Assembly: GCA_018238545.1 (NCBI GenBank) | Contig: JABCTC010000016.1 | Span: forward strand, 1-64,000 | DNA: 64,000 nt | DNA from: Candidatus Heimdallarchaeota archaeon | GTDB taxonomy: Archaea; Asgardarchaeota; Heimdallarchaeia; Heimdallarchaeales; Heimdallarchaeaceae | Direction of reading: 5' to 3' | In this document: positions 19,538-26,736 of the stretch, in pieces | How positions within the stretch are numbered: position 1 is the stretch's first letter | Layout: every line of letters begins with the position of its first letter | The notes under the pieces: generated by a model | What the model was told of the DNA's origin: nothing | The model's database searches: none | The model's input: the letters and a program-made list of their open reading frames with translations, nothing else | Translations under genes and position numbers: made by a program

Positions 19538-20649
19538 TTTACTTGAACATATATTTTCTTCAATTTATATTGATGATAACCAATCAGTACTCTAATGAAA
19601 CCATTCTTGATATTCTCAAAAGTTACAGGTTGTTCCAAATCGATTTCAAGCTTATCAATAGTTGTTAATTTCTGCTCTGAAGAGACGACGATTAATTGAA
19701 ACATTGAAACTCTATTTAGAACTCTTGAACTAATTTGTTGATTACCTCGTCCTAATAGAAAACCTTGACCTCCAATAGGTGTCAGTATAACTTTTACTTC
19801 TTTTTCAACAGTAATCTTGTGCAATTGCTCTTCATTAACATCTCTGTGTTTTATTTTACCATCTATAAGTACATCAATGCCTAGTAATGTTTTCTCAATA
19901 TCGATGGCTTTCATAATATGGTATACTGTACTTCCTGTACCCAATATTACTATACCCTTGAGAATATCATATTCATTAACTAATTCTTCGAAAAGAGGAT
20001 AAAAATCTTCGATAACTCCTCCAGAAGAAGAAATTTTTCCTCCTTGAATTAAGCCTGTTTTTTGAGGAACAATTAATTGACCAAAAAGAGAAGATTGTAC
20101 CCTATTCTCCCTGAACAATTCTTCGTTTACATCCATAACATCTTCTGGAGCTAGAACGAGCTCTTCATGAACCATTTCATCAAGAATCTCTCCCAAATCG
20201 TTTGGTCTATACAAAAAACAACCACTAAACATCTTTACACCAGAAGGGATTCCCAAGGCAGGAATTTGATCTCCAACTACGGAAGCAACATCTCTAGCTG
20301 TTCCATCTCCACCAACAAAAAGGATTAAATCTAAATCTAACTTCAAAAACGCCTTACAAGCTTCTTGTGTGTCATTTGCGGTTGTTCGTTGTTTGGAAGG
20401 ATTGAACACAAGTTCGCTCTTGAAATCATAGTTGGAAAGAATAGATTTGCCCATTGGATCATCACAATAATAGAAGGATATAGGAAGAGACGAGTCTATT
20501 GAGTCTAAAGCTTGTTCCACTCTTTCAAAAGCGTAAGTTTCGCCACTTTCAAAGAATCCCCAAGCTTCTTGAATAAGATCAGTGCCTTTCCAAGCCTTTT
20601 TTCCACCAAGACCAGCAATAGGATTAATAATAAAACCAATTTTAAGCAT
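19534..20649 (-). CDS. ATP-NAD kinase-like protein (COG3199 type)
   Basis: The protein starts MLKIGFIINPIAGLGG and has the NAD-kinase/diacylglycerol-kinase fold motifs: NPIAGLGGKKAWKGTD for the phosphate loop, LILFVGGDGTARDV and LGIPSGVKMFSG. These match the COG3199 group of predicted ATP- or polyphosphate-dependent NAD kinases, which are larger than PpnK. A TTG nine bases upstream is in frame, but ATG 20649 directly precedes the conserved LKIGFIINP and is preferred. Actual substrate, NAD or another nucleotide, is unproven. Confidence 0.82.
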   Translation of the reverse strand: MLKIGFIINPIAGLGGKKAWKGTDLIQEAWGFFESGETYAFERVEQALDSIDSSLPISFYYCDDPMGKSILSNYDFKSELVFNPSKQRTTANDTQEACKAFLKLDLDLILFVGGDGTARDVASVVGDQIPALGIPSGVKMFSGCFLYRPNDLGEILDEMVHEELVLAPEDVMDVNEELFRENRVQSSLFGQLIVPQKTGLIQGGKISSSGGVIEDFYPLFEELVNEYDILKGIVILGTGSTVYHIMKAIDIEKTLLGIDVLIDGKIKHRDVNEEQLHKITVEKEVKVILTPIGGQGFLLGRGNQQISSRVLNRVSMFQLIVVSSEQKLTTIDKLEIDLEQPVTFENIKNGFIRVLIGYHQYKLKKIYVQVN

Positions 20650-20715
20650 TAGGAACAAAATATTTCAGTAGTTAGATTAAACTTTCTATTGAGCATTAAG
20701 AAAGTGTTAAATTTT

Positions 20716-21135
20716 TTATTTCTCCTCTTTAGAAGGAGTTGGTTTTTCTTTAGTTTTAACTGATTTCTTTTTCTTAGGGGATGGAAAGTAGAGATCAATA
20801 AGTTTTGAGAAACCCACTTTTTTTTCATACCGCTTCTCAACAACCATTTTGTGTAAAAAGAAAACACCAACCAATACTACAATGATTATAGCATATCCAA
20901 AAAGAGCTAGTAGAGGATTATATGCTAAGAAATTAGAATTAACATCATTTATGAACATAGGGTAAGCAAACATAGATATCAACCAGATTAGTCCCCAGAT
21001 GCTAAAAGTAACAAGGATATTATGAAGAGAGAAATCACTTAGAATGAAGAGGAATAAAACGGTAATCAAAATAGCAATAAGCAAATAAGCACCACCGTAA
21101 AAAAGCAAAAGCTCTCTTTTCTTAAAGTCAGTCAC
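20716..21135 (-). CDS. unknown small membrane protein, 3 TM with basic tail
   Basis: The 139-residue protein has hydrophobic segments at about 10-32, 38-58 and 70-95. A cytosolic tail very rich in Lys, Ser and Pro (about 110-139) follows. No family is recognised. It lies upstream of the NAD-kinase-like gene on the same strand (66 bp gap to ATG 20649) and downstream of an exported protein gene, so the three may be cotranscribed. Confidence 0.65.
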   Translation of the reverse strand: MTDFKKRELLLFYGGAYLLIAILITVLFLFILSDFSLHNILVTFSIWGLIWLISMFAYPMFINDVNSNFLAYNPLLALFGYAIIIVVLVGVFFLHKMVVEKRYEKKVGFSKLIDLYFPSPKKKKSVKTKEKPTPSKEEK

Positions 21136-21189
21136 AAGATTATGAAAGTGAAGATAGTTTTAAATTTAACTAATGGTCTGCTTTTTGTT

Positions 21190-21858
21190 TCAAGGATGTA
21201 TTTTCTGTTTGGATAAATAGGCAAGTGAAATGAAAGAGAGTAAGACGATAATCAGAGTCATAGAAGTGGAACTAACAGAATCATCAACAGAATCAACAGT
21301 ATAGATAGTTGTTCCCCAGGTAGGAGGGATAGGTTCTTGAAAGATAATAGTTTCCTCGAATGTTCTGATAACATAGGTGGAAAAGGATACAACTGTATAA
21401 TAACCTTCATAGTAAAAATCCAAATCAACCCAGAAAGCATAATGACCATAAGGAAGAGTGACCAAATCTGTAGAATTAACAATTACAACAAGATCAGTAA
21501 AAGTAGTTGTCAATCCGGGTTCAAAAAGAAAGGTATTCGGTGCGGGATAAACTCCCCGAGGGATAGAGAGATCTAAAGACACATTATCTGGTCGAAAATC
21601 ACCGCTAACATTAACCAGATTCTGATTAGGAGTGTGAATTTCAATACTTTGAGAATATGGATTCCAAACTTCATATAAAATTGGAAAAGTGAAGTAAGTG
21701 ATAGTAGCATAATCAATAACCTCTCTTAATGGAGACCAAGGAAAATCAGTTATCTTAAAATCTATAATAATTTCATCAGAGGGCGAGTATAAGGAAAAAG
21801 CAGAATTACAACAGAAAAGAAAAAGAAGAATAAGTGGGAACATTTTGGGAAAGGACAA
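21190..21858 (-). CDS. unknown exported, membrane-anchored protein
   Basis: The 222-residue sequence has a classical signal peptide (about 1-22, ending near CNSAFS). A beta-rich ectodomain with several N-x-S/T sites follows, then a hydrophobic segment (MTLIIVLLSFISLAYL) and a short basic tail. It should be a type I membrane protein facing outward. Family unknown. Confidence 0.7.
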   Translation of the reverse strand: MSFPKMFPLILLFLFCCNSAFSLYSPSDEIIIDFKITDFPWSPLREVIDYATITYFTFPILYEVWNPYSQSIEIHTPNQNLVNVSGDFRPDNVSLDLSIPRGVYPAPNTFLFEPGLTTTFTDLVVIVNSTDLVTLPYGHYAFWVDLDFYYEGYYTVVSFSTYVIRTFEETIIFQEPIPPTWGTTIYTVDSVDDSVSSTSMTLIIVLLSFISLAYLSKQKIHP

Positions 21859-22015
21859 CTATTTCACTAGAAAAAGAAGGTAAAGGCAGTAAAAAACATT
21901 TCCAAAAATAAGAAGAAAATTTTTGTTGCAATAACCAAAAATGCAAATTTTCAACAAATAGTAGCGAGAAAATTTAAATTCTCACACAATTTTTGGAAAG
22001 GTATATATAGGAAAA

Positions 22016-22156
22016 ATGGCATATAATATTGCTAGAACGTTAGAGTCTGACAAATTCCCAAAAAAAGGGAAGGAATTCATACGTATTGACAATATGTATG
22101 GAAACGGCTTGAAACTCATTAGAGTAGAGGTATTTGGTTCTCCTAAAAGTTTATAA
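22016..22156 (+). CDS. possible 46-residue small protein
   Basis: An ATG at 22016 opens 46 codons ending in TAA at 22154-22156. The product is basic, with a FPKKGKEFIRID stretch and no recognisable motif. A TATA-like sequence lies only about 10 bases upstream, which is too close to drive this ORF, and the ribosome site is weak (TAGGAA). The ORF could instead be part of a long leader or a chance frame. Confidence 0.3.
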   Translation: MAYNIARTLESDKFPKKGKEFIRIDNMYGNGLKLIRVEVFGSPKSL

Positions 22157-22224
22157 GGACTGATGATAGGAGAGAATAACACAATAAAAAATTACGACTC
22201 TTAGAGAGGCTCTAATGAGTAAGA

Positions 22225-22245
22225 CAACCAAGGATAACTTGGTTG
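22225..22245 (+). promoter_or_regulatory. perfect 8-bp hairpin/inverted repeat in front of wHTH gene
   Basis: CAACCAAG, five bases, CTTGGTTG. It ends 12 bases before the GGTGA ribosome site of the winged-helix regulator. It is either an RNA hairpin in the leader or a DNA operator, for which autoregulation would be the obvious reading. The arms are perfect. Confidence 0.5.
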
Positions 22246-22267
22246 AAAGTAAAAATAGGTGAAAATC

Positions 22268-22546
22268 ATGAAAAGACGCAAACTTCCTCGTGGTGGAGAA
22301 GATATCATGAAGGTCCTGGATATTAGTGGACCAATGACACAAAAGCAGATATTGGGTTCTGTCGACCAGCCTGAAAGAACTGTAAGATATGGTATTAGAA
22401 GGTTATTAGAAAAAGGAATCCTAAAGAAAATGTCCAATTTATCCGATATGAGATCGGTATATTACTATCTTGATTTAGATATTCGCGCAAATTTCGAATT
22501 CTTAGTTAGTTCTAAGGAAAAAGTAGAAGTTTCTCAGACAAATTAA
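22268..22546 (+). CDS. winged-helix DNA-binding regulator
   Basis: The 92-residue protein is a single winged helix-turn-helix domain. DIMKVLDISGPMTQKQILG forms the first helices, PERTVRYGIRRLLEKGIL the recognition helix, and KKMSNLSDMRSVYYYLD the wing. Such small wHTH proteins are typical archaeal transcription regulators. An in-frame GTG at 22259 lies inside the GGTGA ribosome site, so ATG 22268 is the better start. A perfect inverted repeat lies just upstream. Confidence 0.82.
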   Translation: MKRRKLPRGGEDIMKVLDISGPMTQKQILGSVDQPERTVRYGIRRLLEKGILKKMSNLSDMRSVYYYLDLDIRANFEFLVSSKEKVEVSQTN

Positions 22547-22599
22547 TCTTATTTACTTTTGGGTCTTTTGGCCCCTTTATTCCGGGAGTGGGAGAGGGA

Positions 22600-22616
22600 T
22601 TTTTTTTCCTTTTTTT
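22600..22616 (+). terminator. T-tract terminator after wHTH gene
   Basis: Eight T (22600-22607), CC, then seven T (22610-22616) after a G-rich stretch. This is a typical archaeal oligo-T termination region and lies before the next promoter. Confidence 0.6.
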
Positions 22617-22670
22617 ATATTTGTTTCTTCTTGTTTTCTTTTTTTTGAGTGGTTTTTTTCTCTCTAACAA

Positions 22671-22679
22671 AATATATAT
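22671..22679 (+). promoter_or_regulatory. TATA box of the small GTPase operon
   Basis: AATATATAT precedes ATG 22708 by about 29 bases to its last base. The predicted transcript would start almost at the ATG, so the first gene of the operon is probably leaderless. Confidence 0.55.
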
Positions 22680-22707
22680 TAAAGTTAGTTCCTATGCCTT
22701 ATTTGTT

Positions 22708-23019
22708 ATGAGTGATATATCTCCCCTAACTGAAATTACCAATCTCAAATCTCTTGCAAACTGGATGCAGAATGTAATCAAAGCTTATGAAAGTGGAGCC
22801 ATTAATAAAAAGACTGCTGCTGCTTTAGCCAAAAGGACTTTGAAAAAATTCAATAATTACATTGCAAAACCTGAAGAGAGCGAAAATTACGAGAAATTAT
22901 CAGATTTATGTACATCACTTTCTACTATTCAGAGATCAGAGGGGAACTTCGAAACGTTTTATTTAGAAAGTTTGAAAGAAGAATTGGATATTTTGCTAAA
23001 AACTCTAATGGGGGTATAG
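22708..23019 (+). CDS. unknown helical protein cotranscribed with small GTPase
   Basis: The 103-residue protein is predicted to be all-helical (SLANWMQNVIKAYESGAI, KKTAAALAKRTLKKFNNYI, FETFYLESLKEELDILLKTL). A frame extending upstream to 22588 is T-rich low-complexity sequence; the TATA box places the start at ATG 22708. The GTPase gene follows after one base, so the product could be a partner or regulator of that GTPase. No family is recognised. Confidence 0.65.
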   Translation: MSDISPLTEITNLKSLANWMQNVIKAYESGAINKKTAAALAKRTLKKFNNYIAKPEESENYEKLSDLCTSLSTIQRSEGNFETFYLESLKEELDILLKTLMGV

Positions 23020-23020
23020 A

Positions 23021-23563
23021 ATGAGCAGTTCCCAACCAGATTATAATTTTAAGATCCTTCTTCTAGGTAGTGCAGCTGTTGGAAAAACCAGTCTGGTACA
23101 GAGATTTGTTCATGATCGATTTGATTCCAGTTACTTGATGACAATTGGTATGGAACCATCTGAAAAACGTGTACATCTTAAAGATGGAACAAAAGTAGCC
23201 TTATCCATTTGGGATTTAGCAGGTCAAGATAGATTTCGTTTCATCAGACCTACTTTTTACAAAGGTGCAAAGGCGGCAATTCTTGTTTTCGATTTAACAC
23301 GCTCAACAACTCTGAAGGATATTAAAAAATGGGATAAAGAATTCATTGACAATTGTGGCTCTAAAGTTGTCAAAATTCTAGTTGGCAACAAAGAAGACCT
23401 TCAGAAGGAGAGAGCTATTTCAGAGTCAGAGTGTGAAGCGATGAACAAGAAAATTAAGAGCAAAATACAGTTCAATACAAGTGCCTTATCTGGAAAACAT
23501 GTAGATGAAGCATTTTCAAAGATAGCTGAATTATTAGTTGAACAAGCTAAAGAGATGGATTAA
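23021..23563 (+). CDS. Ras/Rab-like small GTPase
   Basis: The 180-residue protein has all five G motifs: GSAAVGKTS (16-24), a switch I Thr at about 41 in LMTIGME, WDLAGQDRF with DLAGQ at 65-69, NKED (123-126) and TSAL (153-156). The Q in DLAGQ corresponds to the catalytic Gln of Ras and Rab. The tail (EQAKEMD) has no cysteine, so it is not prenylated like Rab proteins. Asgard archaea are rich in such GTPases. It is coupled to a helical gene and its 3' end overlaps the converging gene by 4 bp. Confidence 0.93.
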   Translation: MSSSQPDYNFKILLLGSAAVGKTSLVQRFVHDRFDSSYLMTIGMEPSEKRVHLKDGTKVALSIWDLAGQDRFRFIRPTFYKGAKAAILVFDLTRSTTLKDIKKWDKEFIDNCGSKVVKILVGNKEDLQKERAISESECEAMNKKIKSKIQFNTSALSGKHVDEAFSKIAELLVEQAKEMD

Positions 23564-24186
23564 TCTTTCTCTTCTTTATCCCCTGTTTTTTCTACCTCAG
23601 AGTCACTTTCTTCTTCAAAGTCATCATCAAATAGTAACACACTATCTAAAACAGATTCTAGCAAAGGTCTATCAGGTGCATTAAGAAGAACATCTTGTGA
23701 TTCAGAGACGCTCACGTCTAATGAAGAGAGATCTGCTCTGGGTCCTCTGGTTCGAGGTGTGGCAAATGTTGCGGTTCCGATATTCTTTATCATTGTTTTC
23801 ATTGAAGAAATCTCGTCTTTTAATTCAGTGAAAGCAGGGAAATCATTAAGTTGATCTATCAGCTTATCTACCTTAGCCAAATCTTTCTTAGTTTTTTCTT
23901 CAAGTTTTTTCCCATTTTCTATAATCTTTGCCATTTTTCCTTCGGTAACAGGAGAATTCATATGATTTATCGGTTGATAAACTCTCTCTGGAGGAGATGT
24001 CTGAGTTAGTTTGAAATCATCCAAAGTGCCAAATTGCTCTTTGTGATGAGATTTTATTGATTCTAAAATAGCTCTTTCTGGACTTCCATAGTGAGAAACA
24101 AGATCTTCTAGCATATCAAAGAATTCCATAGGGATAGGTAATTCTATGATTCTTGCAATTCTTTGTCTTTGCTCATCACTATACAT
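23560..24186 (-). CDS. unknown protein with helical middle and acidic tail
   Basis: The product is about 208 residues. The N-terminal 55 residues (RQRIARIIELPIPMEFFD and following) look helical, a coiled-coil-like Lys/Glu-rich stretch lies around 95-130, and the C-terminus is strongly acidic. The ATG at 24186 has a GAGG ribosome site 7 bases before it and is preferred to ATG 24207. It converges on the small GTPase gene. Family unknown. Confidence 0.6.
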   Translation of the reverse strand: MYSDEQRQRIARIIELPIPMEFFDMLEDLVSHYGSPERAILESIKSHHKEQFGTLDDFKLTQTSPPERVYQPINHMNSPVTEGKMAKIIENGKKLEEKTKKDLAKVDKLIDQLNDFPAFTELKDEISSMKTMIKNIGTATFATPRTRGPRADLSSLDVSVSESQDVLLNAPDRPLLESVLDSVLLFDDDFEEESDSEVEKTGDKEEKD

Positions 24187-24340
24187 TAAACAGCCTCTAA
24201 GATTCAATTCTACTCTTTAACTTAAGATAGATTTCTCTATATATAGTATTTATTACTGCTACGTTATTATATCTAAAGTTTTTTGGGTTTATTCTTTAAA
24301 AATGCACAAATTTAAAAGTTTAATTTTTTTAGATGAATTA

Positions 24341-25048
24341 ATGACTGATGAGAAAAAAACCATTTTGGCTTGTTTTGCACATCCAGATGATGAGATTGGT
24401 TGTATTGGCACGCTTTCAAATCATGTTGACAAAGGAGATCAAGTTATCTTAGCTTGGACAACAAGTGGTGAAATGGCTTCCCACTTCGATAATATGTCTT
24501 TCAATGAGGTCAAAAAAATCAGAGAAGAACAAGGGCAAGCAGTAGGAGAGATTGTTGGAAGCAAGACTATGTTCTTAGGGTATGGAGATACTTCTGTTAG
24601 ATCAACAAGAGACAGTGCTCTAAAAATGGCTAAAGTAATAGCAGAAGTAAAACCTGACGCAATAATCACATGGTCAATGAACACCAGACATCCGGACCAT
24701 AGAGGAACAGCAAACATTCTTTATGACGCGTTGACATATGCCCGTATTCCAATAATAACAAACCCTCTTGACGCCTATAGACCACCTTTGCACAGCCCAA
24801 TTTTTATGTATCATGAAGAATTATCACCTTTACCTACTGTTTATGTAGATGTAACAGAAAATTTTGAAAAGGTCAGAAAAGTTGCTAAACTTTACGGAGA
24901 TTTTTACAATTGGCAACAAGTAGATGATTGGATTGACGTTGGACGACGATCTAATGGGTTAAAATGTGGAGTTAGATACGCAGAAAAATATAATATACTA
25001 ACAAGATACCCACCTGTAGACAAATTATTACCTATTAACAAAGACTAA
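24341..25048 (+). CDS. PIG-L/LmbE-family deacetylase
   Basis: The family removes N-acetyl groups from sugars such as N-acetylglucosamine conjugates. CFAHPDDEIGCIGTL carries the AHPDDE zinc motif and the distal HPDHRGT supplies the third ligand. ATG 24341 sits about 25 bases after an AAATTTAAAAG TATA-like sequence and directly before the conserved KKTILACFAHPDDE, so it is preferred to the ATG at 24302. The natural substrate is not indicated by neighbours. Confidence 0.88.
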   Translation: MTDEKKTILACFAHPDDEIGCIGTLSNHVDKGDQVILAWTTSGEMASHFDNMSFNEVKKIREEQGQAVGEIVGSKTMFLGYGDTSVRSTRDSALKMAKVIAEVKPDAIITWSMNTRHPDHRGTANILYDALTYARIPIITNPLDAYRPPLHSPIFMYHEELSPLPTVYVDVTENFEKVRKVAKLYGDFYNWQQVDDWIDVGRRSNGLKCGVRYAEKYNILTRYPPVDKLLPINKD

Positions 25049-25124
25049 CTAGAGACTAAATTTTTTCAAGTAAAAATAATGGAAAAAAATAGTGAGTGAA
25101 AAGGCAAGCCCTTTTCAGCTCTTT

Positions 25125-25838
25125 TTAAATTGAAAGCTTGTTCTGATTTTTAGATGTAGACAATCTTCTCAGATAAGTATAAGACACAAAGAGGATAACA
25201 CTAGCTACCATTAATGCAATTCCAAAGTAAATGTAAAGATGGCCATTAATGAAATAGTTTACTCCATCGATTATATGAGATGATGTAACCATAAATGGTT
25301 GAATAAATAAGCCCATCCCAATACTCATCAGCATTAATGAAACAGTAGAGATTATAGTAGTCTTAGTATCTATTTTTTCTGTGCTATCTGAAGAAAATTT
25401 CGAAGGTGCTTCTGAATCTCTTTCGGAAGTTTTGAATCTAAGTTCGTAGAACGGCGGAAGCAACAATAATAATAGAACGATTCCATAAACAACTGTCCTC
25501 ATTAGAGAAGGAGAAAATGACATCCCATTGCTTATCACCAAAAGTGAGGGAATTAGTCCACTAGCTAAACCAACAACACTTGTTGCTAAAGCAACAGGAT
25601 AAAACCATGTCTTCCTAGAAATTAATGCCCAGATTAAGCCTCCAGAAACTATAGCAGCTACATAAGTTAGAAGCGTGGTTATTATGAAAACCCATTGTAA
25701 TTCATTCATTATGTAAAGGGCGCTAGATGTATCAGTTGTCGGATTAAATGTCGGACAACTACTACCAATAGCACTTACTATTCCAATAAATGCTGCAAAG
25801 CTTTCAAAAACTATCAATGTTCTTATTTTTCCTTTCAT
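25125..25838 (-). CDS. unknown 6-TM membrane protein
   Basis: The 237-residue protein has hydrophobic segments at about 7-25, 50-72, 78-100, 110-128, 163-183 and 200-220. A Ser/Asp/Lys-rich cytosolic loop at about 133-158 lies between them. No family is recognised. It is divergent from the haem-copper-oxidase-like operon across a region holding a perfect palindrome, so the two transcripts may be controlled together. Confidence 0.68.
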   Translation of the reverse strand: MKGKIRTLIVFESFAAFIGIVSAIGSSCPTFNPTTDTSSALYIMNELQWVFIITTLLTYVAAIVSGGLIWALISRKTWFYPVALATSVVGLASGLIPSLLVISNGMSFSPSLMRTVVYGIVLLLLLLPPFYELRFKTSERDSEAPSKFSSDSTEKIDTKTTIISTVSLMLMSIGMGLFIQPFMVTSSHIIDGVNYFINGHLYIYFGIALMVASVILFVSYTYLRRLSTSKNQNKLSI

Positions 25839-25927
25839 ATATTAACCTCAATATTAATTAGCATGTTTTATTTTTTAGATTTTTAAAGTTTCTCCGAATT
25901 AGCCTATTCAACGCCTTCAAGAACAAA

Positions 25928-25945
25928 TGTGCATGCGTATGCACA
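25928..25945. promoter_or_regulatory. palindromic operator upstream of the 26.0-29.2 kb operon
   Basis: TGTGCAT, GCGT, ATGCACA: two perfect 7-base arms around a 4-base spacer. It ends 7 bases before a TATA-like TTTTATAAT (25953-25961), placing it where an archaeal activator or repressor would contact the BRE/TATA region. The site is rich in G+C compared with its AT-rich surroundings. Confidence 0.6.
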
Positions 25946-25952
25946 CTGAATG

Positions 25953-25961
25953 CTTTTATAA
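25953..25961 (+). promoter_or_regulatory. TATA box of the haem-copper-oxidase-like operon
   Basis: TTTTATAAT, immediately downstream of the palindrome, predicts transcription from about 25985 and a leader of about 45 bases to ATG 26030. Confidence 0.5.
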
Positions 25962-26029
25962 TAGGATTGTTGGAAAGAATTTATATTCGCTTCAAATATT
26001 AGTTTTAAGAAGTGTATTAGGTGAAAAAT

Positions 26030-26695
26030 ATGTTTATGACAGATATTCTTGGACTTGTACTGTTATTAACAACAGGTGTTGTTGCACTTCTAATGTGCAT
26101 CTGGCTAATTATTGATTATGCAAAAAACAGAAAACCATACCATATCCTTTGGGCTATAAGTATGGCCGTTTTATTTGTATCTGGTGTCTTAATCATCCTA
26201 TTTGATTGGGGTGTTCTTGAAAACGCACTGGTTCCTGCTGTGGCAGCATTAATTCCAGTAGGTTTTGCGACAGGTTTGCTATATGTAACATTTGAAAATA
26301 GATGGTATGCTAGAATTTTTGGCGTTTTGGAGGTTCTACTAATAATTACTCTTGTATTTTTACGTTATTTTGCAGAAGATCTATCAACTGCTTTCATAAT
26401 GATAATTCACATTCCTGCAGGACTTGCTATTGTAATCCTACCAATTTACACAGCGATTATCAAAGATACGGAAATGACCAGTATTATGTTCAGCATAGGC
26501 GGTTTGTTAATTTCAATTGGTGGAGCTTTGCTTGCTTTCCTAAAATTAGGTAGTGCCATCTTATCCGCAGAGACAATTTTCCTCATATTACCAGGTTTGC
26601 TTCTTATCGTAGGTGCCCTGATCTCTCTAGGAATAATATTCCCAACAAAATGGAGACCAACATTTGAGATATTTAATAAGAAGCAAAATATTTAA
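26030..26695 (+). CDS. unknown 7-TM membrane protein
   Basis: The 221-residue protein has seven hydrophobic segments and few loops. Histidines lie at the start of the second segment (RKPYHILWAI) and within the fifth (IMIIHIPAGLAI), positions that could bind a cofactor. The start at ATG 26030 follows the AGGTGA ribosome site at 26019-26024; GTG 26021 lies inside that site. It is the first gene of a run with the 12-TM oxidase-like gene (41 bp gap) and ctaB, so an accessory respiratory role is plausible but unproven. Confidence 0.7.
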   Translation: MFMTDILGLVLLLTTGVVALLMCIWLIIDYAKNRKPYHILWAISMAVLFVSGVLIILFDWGVLENALVPAVAALIPVGFATGLLYVTFENRWYARIFGVLEVLLIITLVFLRYFAEDLSTAFIMIIHIPAGLAIVILPIYTAIIKDTEMTSIMFSIGGLLISIGGALLAFLKLGSAILSAETIFLILPGLLLIVGALISLGIIFPTKWRPTFEIFNKKQNI

Positions 26696-26736
26696 AGCAG
26701 AATATTTGATAAAAGCAAAAAGGCGGTAAAAAAGAT

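Larger units (their letters stand above)
21859..22267. other. 409-bp intergenic region with possible small ORF and leader hairpin
   Basis: The left part is A-rich and probably serves as promoter for the exported-protein gene on the minus strand. GGTATATATAGG at 22000-22011 and TTTATAAGG near 22150 resemble TATA boxes. It also holds the 46-codon ORF and the hairpin listed separately. Confidence 0.5.

Noticed and set aside
22588..22707. N-terminal extension of the 103-residue helical protein
   Set aside because: Encodes Phe/Leu runs from a T-rich terminator region and overlaps a clear TATA box; the real start is ATG 22708.
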